Assembly: GCA_034769895.1 (NCBI GenBank)
Contig: CM068370.1
Span: 48,164,344-48,228,343 of the forward strand
Origin: Magicicada septendecula
Taxonomy: Eukaryota > Arthropoda > Insecta > Hemiptera > Cicadidae
Direction: 5' to 3'
DNA length: 64,000 bases
Shown here: positions 54,124-64,000 of the stretch, in pieces
Layout: every line of letters starts with the position of its first letter
Position numbering within the stretch: the stretch's first letter is position 1
Translations under genes and position numbers: made by a program
The notes under the pieces: generated by a model
What the model was told of the DNA's origin: nothing
What the model saw: the letters and a program-made list of their open reading frames with translations, nothing else
Databases searched by the model: none

Positions 54124-54760
54124 CAGTAGCGGATTTCCGACTAGGCAGATGCCTAGGGCTGCAGTGCTGGTAGGGGATACTAATGTACTAATGTAAATTG
54201 TTGTTTTAACATTTTTAATTTTTGATAAACATTTTTTAGATCATATTATCTTTAAAATGGGCTGTGTCACCCTTCAAGATTGTGGCTTATATTTATCAAT
54301 GAAAATAAACGGACTATTAAAACAAGTTTGTGCATGGGATACGAAGTAACATTCTAAATAAACATAAATAACTATTTTATCTTTGTTTAAGTTTTACCAC
54401 TCACTTTAAATACATCATAATAATAAAATGCTATTGATTTGTAATTGAGAAAATACACATCTGAAAATTTATGATTAATTCCTTACTAATTAATTAAAAT
54501 TTTGTAATTTTATTAAGTTGTCCCTAATTTATTTTCAATTATTATGCATAAAGTTTCACAAAGTATTCTACTAGAAAATACATTTTTAAATATAACATTG
54601 CCAAATATTTTTACTGAAATAAAAGATGAAATCAAAATCTCCAGGAGATGAGTGATACAAACTGTTGAAAATGTGTTAAAATGTTAAAAATGTTCCCTGT
54701 TTAAAAAGGTGGCATCTTGGTATAAAATACCTAGGGCCGCGAAGTGTCCAAATCCGCCAC
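54124..54760. mobile_element. hAT-like element
   Basis: It begins CAGTAGCGGATTTCCGACTA then GGCAGATGCCTAGGGC and ends CCTAGGGCCGCGAAGTGTCC then AAATCCGCCACTA, a clear inverted pair. The left flank ACTATAAC compares with the right flank ACTACACC (six of eight); the exact 8-mer ACTATAAC recurs at 54771-54778. The interior is AT-rich and non-coding. Confidence 0.78.
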
Positions 54761-55116
54761 TAACTACACCACTATAACATCACAGTAACGTATAATAAGT
54801 CTCTTACCCATTTCATGTTTAGTATGTGTGTGTCTCCTGCGTACAAGGATTAGTACCTCAAACTTATTATGCTTGTGAAGTCTTGTTACAAGTACAAATG
54901 TACTTTTATGTTACAGAAATTATACAGAATTTTATCCCATCACTTTCCAATGTTTCATTTTCTAGCTTTAAATATTTAAACTATCTGCTACCATACCAGG
55001 TTTTGTTTTACCCACTCAAACATACGTTTTAGACATTTCTAATTTCATTGTAATTGGCAGTACTACAGCATACAGTAACAGTAATTGTTATTGTTTCTGC
55101 AGGTGTGGGTACAACA
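54761..55116. other. no gene recognised
   Basis: AT-rich spacer with no supported feature. Confidence 0.35.
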
Positions 55117-55138
55117 TGTGTGTGTGTGTGTGTGTGTG

Positions 55139-55171
<33 letters not shown>
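55117..55171 (+). repeat. compound TG and GA microsatellite
   Basis: A TG run (about 55117-55138) is followed directly by GA repeats (55140-55171). Confidence 0.95.
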
Positions 55172-55175
<4 letters not shown>

Positions 55176-55244
55176 TCATTTTGCAATTCTACAGTGTGAC
55201 ATTCCTGGTACTTATCTACTAATAAAAGTTCCAACCATACAAGT

Positions 55245-56030
55245 ACACAAGAGTCTCAATTAACCAAATTGCGATTAACCGAATTTCCGGATTAACTGAT
55301 AGATGACATGATAATTTTCTGTTTTCAAGAAGTTTGCAGATTTTAAATTTTACAGCGTTTATAACTCGTGTGACGGACTGTATGCATGACCGATTGTACT
55401 GTACTTCACGCGTGAGTCACTTACCCCCATTCTGAGGCGACAAAAATATTTGAAGATGTAATGGTAAACATGGAGCAGCAAGACGACACTTCCCCTGCGG
55501 AATTATTGCTAATGGAACGACTTCGAGATCGTGCAGCACATAAGCACTCATCAAGCTTCAAACAAAAGAACATTTCTAATTTTTTCAAAAAGCTGAAGTA
55601 ATGTGAGATTAATAAGGTTTCTTGTTTCTTTTCTATTTTAATTTCATTCATTGATTTTTCTTCTTTGTTAATTTTTTAATGTACACCTACTGAAATGACT
55701 TAAATACATACTACTGTATTTGAAAAAGTTTGAAAAATAGTTTTTAATTTGATTAAAATAAAGTTGTTCTTTTAAATTTGTATACAGTAATATTGCATGA
55801 TTTAATTACAGTATTTAAAGCCCGCTGATTTTAAAGACATCTGCAGTTTAATGGAAGTATCTAATAACAGCACATGAGTACTGCTACTTTCCCTAAAAAA
55901 TGATTAAAGGCATTTGTTGTTCTTTAGCGTTTTTTCTCACTAAAAAAGTGTAAATTACAGTACAGTACTAGGTTTCCAATTTAACCAAACTACCCTTGGT
56001 CCCATCAAATTCGGTTAAACAAAACTCTAG
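55245..56030 (+). pseudogene. pogo/Tigger relic, transposase C-terminus with PCNA box
   Basis: The ends ATTAACCGAATTTCCGGATT (left) and, inverted, AAATTCGGTTAAAC (right) are typical of Tigger-like elements. The reading frame from about 55430 gives SEATKIFEDVMVNMEQQDDT, SPAELLLMERLRDRAAHKHS and SSFKQKNISNFFKKLK, stopping at 55600-55602. Q-K-N-I-S-N-F-F fits the PCNA-interacting box, here at the extreme C-terminus. Helix-turn-helix and DDE domains are deleted, leaving a 0.8-kb internally deleted derivative. It is a different family from the 10343 relic. Confidence 0.82.
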
Positions 56031-57508
56031 TGTAAACCAAAATGAAGCATTTATATTAGTATACATATTGAACCAAAAAGGTTTACCAGCAGCTCACAGA
56101 TATTCCAAAAAGTGCATTCCAGTACTGCTTTGAAGACAGAAAAATAAAAATTGTATAATTGTGTAACACCCAAATGGGAATTACACTGGTGGAGAAATAT
56201 AAATAATCATGAATGTATATGTAATTTTTCAAATAAAAAACTGATCACCCTTCTTAATCCTTCATGTCAACAACTGCTCTCAATTAACTCTTAATAAAAC
56301 AACTTCATTGAAGTCATTTATTGTATATACAACTCATCAACAGTTACAACCTGTGGTGCAACTATGGGAAGCTTCCAGTGGAATTCCATAATCACTTAAC
56401 AAAGCCCTATTTCTAAGCCAACTGCATCTGTTAAAATAATTTTTATAAATAATCGTAGAAACATAAAATTACAATATTATTTGTAAATTAATAAATTTAC
56501 AGTGTTCTCAATAGTGACAATCACTCAACATTTGGTAAATAATGTACGTATCTGTACTATTAAAAATAATTACACACACCAGAATACAAACACAGATCTT
56601 GTTAATCAACCTTCATCTTTTTTATCCAGGCATAATTCCCCTTACAGGATTGAATAGGCCTATGTCATGACTTGTCTCCTCTAGTCTAATACATCTGTGG
56701 TTTGAACTGTAAACTTGCAGTTTCTTGTCTTTAATTTGGATTTAGCACAAGAAAATGAAAGTGATATTGCAGTACTGAACAAATGCATTATTACAACACT
56801 ACTGAATAAACAATTTCCCTGGTTGAGTGACTTTGAGAGTGAAAATTGGTCAAACTGCCCCAAAATTTTTATTTCTTAAAAGGTACAAAAACAAATCTAG
56901 AACTTTCCTGTTGTCATTTGTACAACCAACATAAATGGCTATGCAGCAGTGAGATAAAGTCGAAGATATTATGCTGACTCTGTTTACTGTTAATCACAAA
57001 CAAGTCTACATGGTTTGCTGAAGGCTTACAAGTAAACTCATCACAGCTTCCAAACACTGTTAAAATCAGATAGCTCTACCATACTTAAGAGTGAAATAAC
57101 GTGCGTCAGGAGGGGGGGGGGTGCTATGACTGATTGACTGTCTCGCAGCCTCCCCTTCCTCAGGACACACTGGCCACCACTATTTAACACAAACTAAAAC
57201 TTGCTTAAAACATTCTGGGGACAACATCCTTAAATTAAAGTGGAAAGATGTAATGAAACTTAAAGAGATTATTCCTAATGACATAAAATTTATTACCTTT
57301 AATTTGAACCACAGTTAATCAAGATAGAATATTTTGAAATCAGTGCCTTTCCACTTCTTTCCACCCTTTGGTTTACTCAAAATATCTGAATAAACTGTAT
57401 TTATAAAATTATCCAGAAGAATCCTGAATTTCTCATTTGTCCTGAGAGAAACGGAAGAGTTCGACCTTCAAGCTAGTCTCACCCCCCCCCCCCATGACAG
57501 GAGACACA
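56031..57508. other. no gene; CpG-poor
   Basis: A G-run lies at about 57111-57121 and a C-run at 57481-57493. Nothing else is recognised; a minus-strand frame at 56681-56863 has no family resemblance. Confidence 0.4.
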
Positions 57509-57829
57509 CAGGCTGGATTTAGGTGTCCTGCCGCCCCTAGGCACTATTGTTATATATACGACCTATACCCTGCTACTTGTATATACGACCGTGCTCTCCT
57601 CCGACCACCACTATTGATAGGCCCAGTGTCAATATCGTGTTATTCAAGGATATAATTAAAAATTGTTTCAAAACTATTTTCTTCAAATTGCCCATAATGC
57701 AAGTGCCCAATACAAATACTGTAATTAAAAAACCGAAAACATGAAATTTTAACAAATAATTTTTCACCTCGTGCCGCCCCCCTGAGCCTGCTGCCCCTAG
57801 GCTTGCACCTAGTGGGAAATCCGGGCCTG
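57509..57829. mobile_element. short hAT-like element
   Basis: It begins CAGGCTGGATTTAGGTGTCC then TGCCGCCCCTAGGC and ends GGGAAATCCGGGCCTG, inverted ends of the CAGG-CCGGATTT kind. The flanks GAGACACA (57501-57508) and GAGATGCA (57830-57837) match at six of eight. Non-coding. Confidence 0.8.
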
Positions 57830-57837
57830 GAGATGCA

Positions 57838-58484
57838 CCCCTGGTTATGACACACAGGGGAACCAATCGTTGCCCAACATAAACTATTTGAATTGCCTAA
57901 CTCTGGAGATAATATTATGTATAACATCCTTTGGTTTGGTTGATTAATGGTTGCGATAAGTCATGGTATTTCAGTATCTGATAATATTCCTTATCAAAAT
58001 TATAGTATACAGTTTATTTATAAACAGAAGAGTAGCTACGAAAACACAGTAATACCTACTTCCATTCACGACTGATATCCTAATGTAAAACTATTTACAA
58101 GCACAGCATGTGTAAGTTGTACGAAATGCTATTAGAAGTTACATCAGCTGATCACTCAATATGTGTCAAACATACTGTCGTAAACGCAAACAAGGAAGAG
58201 AGACTATGGGATACACACGATTCATCCAGTAAAACTGACAATAACATGGCATCACTGCACTGATAAGTTTACATAATGATCAGTGTGAAATGGAACAGTT
58301 TACATGTGTATATTTATACGAGAAGACCCTGAACGATGTCTAATAACTGCTCTAATATAGAACATATACGGTATTTACATTATAGAATAAAATCTGACAA
58401 AATACAGAATTTGCTAATTCTATATAACAATCTGTTATTAATAACAATTTCAGATATAAAGCAGCCTCAATGAAGGCCAACATA
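57838..58484. other. no gene recognised
   Basis: AT-rich spacer ending at the TA target of the mariner foldback. Confidence 0.35.
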
Positions 58485-59381
58485 CGAGGGGGGACCCAAA
58501 AGTAACGAGAATTTTTCTCTGGCAGTTGGTAGAACGCTAGTTCCGACTTCTCCCACTAGGTGCATTCACTAGACACCATTTTGTATCAGTTGCCCTAGCG
58601 GCATTGTTGTGGAAACATTAGCGTGGTCAGTGTGACTATTTTTTGTAAGCGCTGTTTCACGTTTTCGGCGATTTGTCAATGGCAGACATTAAATACCAAC
58701 GTGCTAACATCAGGTTCTGTTTCCTGTTAGGGAAATCAGCAGCAGAAACAGTCGCAATGCTTCGGACGGCTTATAGGGAGGTAGCTTTGAGCCAGGCAAG
58801 GATTTACGAGTGGTTTTCTTGTTTTAAAAGTGGTCAAATGTCAATTGAAGATGAATCGGGACGTCCCTCGACTTCCAAAACGGACGAAAACATTGAAAAA
58901 ATACGTGTTGCGATCATGTTTGATCGTCGTAGAACAATCGATGAATTGGAGGAAATGACTGGAATATCCTGGAGTTCATACCAACGAATTTTGACTGAAG
59001 ATCTGAAGATGAAATGTGTTGCAGCAAAATTCGTTCCACGTGTGCTTTCTTGTCGGCTCAAAATCCTTGCCTGGCTCAAAGCTTCCTCCCCATAAGCCGT
59101 CCGAAGCATTGCGACAGTTTCTGCTGCTGATTTCGCTAACAGGAAACAGAACCTGATGTTAGCACGTTGGTATTTAATGTCTGCCATTGACAGATCGCCG
59201 AAAACGTGAAACAGCACTTACAAAAAATAGTCACACTGACCGCGCTAATGTTTCCACAACAACACCGCTAGGGCAACTGATACAAAATGGTGTCTAGTGA
59301 AGGCACCTAGCGGGAAAAGTCGGAACTAGCATTCTACCAACTGCCAGAGAAAAATTCTCGTTACTTTTGGGTCCCCCCTCA
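58485..59381. mobile_element. mariner foldback, duplicated inverted 5' end
   Basis: The unit is bounded by TA at 58483-58484 and 59382-59383. The left arm 58485-58806 (CGAGGGGGGACCCAAAAGTA onward) and right arm 59061-59381 are reverse complements at high identity; the right arm repeats the 5' end of the element, not its normal 3' end. A 254-bp centre carries the rest of the N-terminal domain. All of the catalytic domain is missing. It could still be moved by a full-length relative because two intact terminal repeats remain. Confidence 0.9.
58679..59095 (+). pseudogene. mariner transposase, DNA-binding half only
   Basis: From the ATG at 58679 the frame reads MADIKYQRANIRFCFLLGKS, AAETVAMLRTAYREVALSQA, RIYEWFSCFKSGQMSIEDES and GRPSTSKTDENIEKIRVAIM, then RRTIDELEEMTGISWSSYQR and VAAKFVPRVLSCR. 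This is the double helix-turn-helix of mariner transposases with the GRPSTS linker. The reading frame is intact for about 125 codons and then runs into the inverted arm, so the DD34D domain is absent. It could only bind DNA. The inverted arm encodes the first 50 residues again on the minus strand, with two or three differences. Confidence 0.88.
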
Positions 59382-59383
59382 TA

Positions 59384-60895
59384 TGTGTGCATGTGCTAAC
59401 ATGACATTCCCTCATAACTTCTAGTAGTTGTTACATCTTTAACTGTGATTTCCAGTATAACTACATGAGCAATTCATGACCGTGAATCCAGCTGCAACTC
59501 TAGCCAAATATATTGTTTTAAATGAAAATAGACAATAATGACTTCACATCACTTTGACCCATGGGCGAATCAATGGGGAAGTGGGGGATATATCCAAAAA
59601 TTAAAAAATGTAAAAAAATCCGAAAATTTTTTTTAAATGTTAGAGCAAACAATTTTAAACTGTATGTGTGTTTTCTGAAATATAATTAATTGACAAAGCA
59701 CATAATGTGAATGAATTTAATTTCTTAACATTATTTTTCATAATGATACATAGTTTGTTGAAATACCTAGAAACAAAATATTGTAAAATTAAACACACGT
59801 TCATTACAAATTTTTCAGGTTCTTGTATGTGTTAGCCCTCACTTTTTTAATTTTAACGTTTTCTCTTAACTATTTATATTCCACAGAAAGGTATTGTTAG
59901 GATTCCAAGACAAGGTGGAAGCCTATCTGATGTGTGTTTTTAACTGATTTTAATTAAATTAGCGAATTACAGCTATTATTGCCCATTGGTTTTAATTTGT
60001 AGGTAAATTTTTTATTGTAATATGAGAAAAAAATAATACTCCCAGAAAATTATATGTGGTTGAACCCTCACCCCCACAATCAAATGCTAGGTTTGCTCCT
60101 GCTTTGAGCTCTACAGAGTTTACAGAATTGCTAATACATTTTAATATGTATTATTCCTAAATAACATTAATTTTAAAAGTACTTTTACACTTTTATCTTC
60201 ATTCATTTGCACCAAAGAAGAATAAATAATTTGATATAAAATAAATTACTGAACGTGCACAGAGATGGTTCCAGAATGAAAAAATTCTCTGAAGCAGTGC
60301 TGTGGCAGCTGGTGTTGCAAAATTTTAGACTTGACCGTTTAAAACATTCACTGTTAAGGAATTTTTATGATACGAACCCTAGGTGCTCATGCGTTTTTCC
60401 TTTCTTTTTGTAAATGTGCCATTTTTTTCTTTAACATGAGGAAACACAAAACTAAGAATACACATAAAGTTTGTGATGATATCACTACATGCTGCATGCT
60501 CACTCTGTATTAAGATATTAAGACATTACAATGAGTCTAGCCAATGTCAAGGACCCATGACATGAGCAGCAAATGTATTAAGTTCACTGACTTCAATGTT
60601 GTAGATCTATTGTTTTTCCAATAACAATATTATTATTACTTTTATTATTTCATTATTATTATTTTTTTAACTAGCTTTTTAAATCAAGCTCTAGATCACC
60701 TACATCACAGAATTCAAACATCTAAGATAATAAGCTAGTAAGCTAAATATGGACTGCAGAATTACTGAATTGTGGGAAAGGAACATTTATTACATCTATT
60801 ACACACAAATAACAAAAAACAGAAACAAGGCCTAAACTCCAAACGGATTCTTGTCTTTTTTTTGTGCTGATATCACCTTGTAATATTTTTTGGGC
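59384..60895. other. no gene recognised
   Basis: AT-rich and CpG-poor; no supported feature. Confidence 0.4.
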
Positions 60896-60896
60896 T

Positions 60897-60914
60897 AGGT
60901 TAGGTTAGGTTAGG
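60897..60914 (+). repeat. short TTAGG tract
   Basis: About three and a half units of GGTTA(GGTTA), the insect telomere type. Unlike the tract at 17518, no repeat D sequence flanks it. Confidence 0.8.
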
Positions 60915-62634
60915 AGTACACTCACATACTTATTCAAGACTTATCTTTGAAACAAATATTCCACAGAATTATACTCATATGGTAAATTAAAGCCACTTTT
61001 ATCTCCTATTGTCCCGTTTCATGTAGGTATTGTGAATATTAGCTAGCATACTTGCAACGTATTGCCGCGTTACAAATCCAGGGAACCCATCTTAACTGAC
61101 CTCTGCCAATTACATGGGCTGCCTACGTTGTAACGAACTGTATTAAAATCAAATTAATTGAACAAATTACTCACTATCAGTGTAAGGAAACAAGGGAAGG
61201 TATTTTACTGATTTATGCACTCATTTTCATGTGTAACAAGACGACTTCTCTTTATTTAACAACAGTTACTGACAGATCCCATGACATCATTATTTAAACA
61301 AAATATATTTAAATGCTTTTCATAAAACTTTGGGATCAAATTGATTATATATTCTTATACCTCGGATCCGAGTTTACTTTCTGTATATTTATAGTAAAGA
61401 CTTTTAATTATTTTCAGTTCATTTTAGAAGCTTGCAAGACTTCTTTAACCATTTGAAGAATGGTACTATTACTTGGAACGATAATAAGTTACATTAACAT
61501 TTAAAGCGTTACAATGTATGATAATTGAATTTTTACAGTAAACTCTTAGATTTTCTCATTATAATGTTTACATAAAATTAATCGTCTTTGAAAAGTCTCT
61601 TTTAGAAGTGAGTAGTGTAACAAATATGATTAACTCTCGATAGCAAGGCTATCGAGTCACCTTTACAATTGAACGTAGAAACCTCGTCCTGGGGTGTCCG
61701 TCTTGGGAATCCTTGTAGTCGGCGTCATCATCTGGGTCGTGTCTTCAGCAAGAATAGGTCGGATGTTCACAGAGGAGATTGAAGCTTCTTTGGTGTAAGT
61801 ATATGTAGATTCTCGGATGTCCTAAGCAACGTCTTAAGCATGGTATACGTGTCTTTATGAAGTTTCTGCAGATCACATCTTCAGGAGTGATGTTGTAAAT
61901 GGAGTTACCTCTTGAAGGGAGTCGTCATCTTGCTTACCACTAGTTCTGTTTTTTTGTTACATTTTATATCTTCTTCTTACCACATACTTATGTTATTGAT
62001 ACATGACACACGCTTTCCACTTTTAGCAGTGGTAGTTAATATACTACATTTAAATGAAACAAACAAATTAAAAACATTTTGGTAGAGCTTTCGCTCGTAC
62101 GTCTGTACTGCGTGAAGGCAACATAGCGAGAGAGTTTCTGCTCGCTTCAACTGGTACTTAACAAAGGAGAGGGGGAACTACTCTGCGACAATATAGTCCC
62201 TATTTTTATTTAAGTTAACATTCTTATTACCAAAAACTATACCTTAATTATACATATATAATTTAAGTGAGTTATTTTAACGACTATTTGTGTCTTCAGA
62301 ATTCTAATTATAAACATTATGATTTTTTATATCTTCCTAAATTACAGACGACTCGGTAAACGCGTCGAGTCCGGAATCAACAGGTCACCGCATGATGACA
62401 AGCAAAGGGTTAATTATGATAATAATAACTTTTTTACAATTCGCCCTTTTTATTAGTGTTTCTTTGGATCTCTTAATTACTTCTCATTCTCCTACTGAGT
62501 TAATACAGGGGTTTTAGGTATTATAGTGAGATTTAAAATTACTTAACCGCTTGCAAACTTAATTTTTTTATTTACGATTACAGTTAGAATTTAAATCGTC
62601 ACATACTCCACCGCTTAAGTTTCACGTTACGGTT
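60915..62634. other. no gene recognised
   Basis: The block 61620-62170 is more complex than its surroundings (CTCGATAGCAAGGCTATCGAG is a perfect 20-base-plus inverted repeat near 61636) but encodes nothing I recognise. Confidence 0.35.
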
Positions 62635-62660
62635 TTTTTTTTTTTTTTTTTTTTTTTTTA
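62635..62660 (-). repeat. long T-run (poly(A) on the minus strand)
   Basis: About 25 T in a row. It could be the poly(A) tail of a minus-strand retro-insertion lying to its right, but no coding sequence supports this. Confidence 0.6.
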
Positions 62661-64000
62661 GTCTAACGCACAATTGGGGGACTTGGAGTATGTATGGTGT
62701 CAGTGTGTGTGAAGTTATTTATTATTACTATTATTTATTATTATTGCACGGTTTGTTTTCTGTAATTCTCTTTAAATGATCTTGTTCATTTAAATCTTCT
62801 CCTCCGTGAAATTCCCTTTTTCTCATTTCTTAACACGCTAACTTATTTTTTTTTATCCTTAATACTAATTTCCCTACTTATCCGTAACTCACAATATCGT
62901 GGCCCAACTGACATCGGCTTACTCTAACTACACCAGTTAGCTTTCAGCACTCATTAATGATCTTTTGGCACCTTTCTGCCCCATCATTACCCTTTTCAGT
63001 CGGCGCCGTTGTGACTTGTTATGTTACACATATATAATTCTCCTTAATTATATATCATCAACTTATCTCTAATATAATCTAAAGAGGATCCCATACTCCA
63101 CTTTAGATCATAGTTAATCCTAATATCTTAAGCTACAGAGAGAAGCGGAATCTCACGAAGATAATTCTCATTATCTCCTTAACAATTCTTAAACAAACTA
63201 TGCGGAAGGGGAGACACTTTACACAATTCATTGTAATACACAGGGGTGGTTTTCAATTGTTTAGGGACGCTACCGTTTCGTACAATAAGGGGGAATGTGA
63301 GTGGCTGCTTACTACAATTCTCAACACGCTTTATTTCCTCGAACTGGCCACGACCGGGGTGTTTACAATATGCAACTACACTGTTATTATTATTTTCCTT
63401 TCTCTTATTTACTGCTACACTTCACACTATTTAGTTTAACTTAAGATTTATTCAGCCTTATTATTTAAAACAATTATTATTATTCACTTATTCTGATTTA
63501 CTTTCTTTTTATTATTTACTTTTCTTTCTAAGAAGCTTACCTTTTTCTTTTAATTTAATTATTATTAGTTAGGGGAGATTTAAGAAACTTCCTTAGAATT
63601 ATTTCCTATTTAATTACCTTATTTATTTAGTACACTTTATTTATTATTATAAATTTATTATTATTAAGTCACTACATTATTTAATTGTCGTCAGTATATT
63701 ATTTAATTGTCGTCACGGTGAAAATACTTGATCTACTATATTATACACAATTACATAGACAAGATACCTTCTTGGGTCAATAATTTGCATAATTCAGAAA
63801 AGAACAATTTCTCTTCTAAAGGGAGAGACAGAAATTCCACACACACATATTTTTCAAAATTAAATAGCCGATCAGCTGTTTTCTGGAATGTAGGTCACCC
63901 TCTTTATTTAGTAAACAAAGGTAGGGTCAGTGTGTCCGTGAGAATGCGGGGGGGGGGTTTGACGCTCACGTATTGTTCTCTACACAATGCCACCGATTAA
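62661..64000. other. no gene recognised
   Basis: TTATTA-rich sequence with short frames at 63200-63439 and at the window end (63728-64000). None is recognisable. A G-run lies at 63949-63957. Confidence 0.35.

Noticed and set aside
58994-59010. CTGAAGATGAAATG in the mariner frame as a ribozyme core
   Set aside because: It is coding sequence for the transposase, with no stem II and no GAAAC partner.
63000-63025. GGCGCCGACTGAAAAGG on the minus strand as an LTR primer-binding site
   Set aside because: It resembles such sites, but I find no paired long terminal repeats, no polypurine tract and no gag or pol sequence.
1-64000. CRISPR arrays, bacterial operons or phage genes
   Set aside because: The tandem arrays are uniform without variable spacers, and the sequence has eukaryotic splice sites and insect transposons throughout.
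1-64000. tRNA or rRNA genes
   Set aside because: I saw no cloverleaf with A and B boxes and no conserved rRNA segment; a tRNAscan or Rfam run would be decisive.

Overview
This is eukaryotic, almost certainly insect, nuclear DNA. It is AT-rich, carries TTAGG-type tracts (the common insect telomere unit), spliced coding sequence, CA/GT microsatellites and a very dense set of transposon relics. There are no bacterial features. The species cannot be read from the sequence; the large repeat-filled introns would suit a large-genome insect such as a stick insect, cockroach or relative, but that is a guess.

Only one segment looks like a host gene: a 179-bp exon at 51572-51750 (minus strand) with both splice sites, encoding part of a mitochondrial pyrimidine-nucleotide carrier of the SLC25A33/36 (insect Rim2) type. 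Roughly 46-62 kb around it is poorer in CpG than the rest of the window, which may mark the body of that gene.

Everything else I can name is mobile or tandem DNA. (1) About ten Penelope-like element (PLE) termini, many folded back on themselves, carry miniature hammerhead ribozyme cores (8107-53025). (2) About a dozen LINE fragments, mostly the C-terminal tail of the reverse transcriptase ORF; eight end in a small stem-loop whose sequence changes but whose pairing is kept, followed by a GAT- or GAA-rich microsatellite. (3) hAT-type elements with 8-bp target duplications lie at 2594, 14294, 18914, 43168, 54124 and 57509, and a G-tract-bearing MITE family at 2317, 12081, 25228 and 49438. (4) Three mariner relics lie at 25719, 26607 and 58485, the last a foldback. 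(5) Three pogo/Tigger tails, two with PCNA-box endings, lie at 10343, 20965 and 55245. (6) A 1.9-kb element with about 270-bp inverted termini and a broken uncharacterised gene lies at 21231-23171. (7) Tandem arrays lie at 6890-7800 (96 bp), 46452-47087 (80 bp) and 50271-50732 (154 bp).

Nesting is common: hAT into MITE A (2.6 kb), PLE into MITE B (16.6 kb), the TIR element and a MITE B fragment into Tigger (21-23.7 kb), and a LINE into a TTAGG-like tract (37.9 kb). The most interesting material is the ribozyme set, including a variant with a six-base self-complementary stem III and an 88-bp head-to-tail dimer, and the LINE 3' stem-loop. Coordinates of decayed repeats are approximate to about 10-30 bases.
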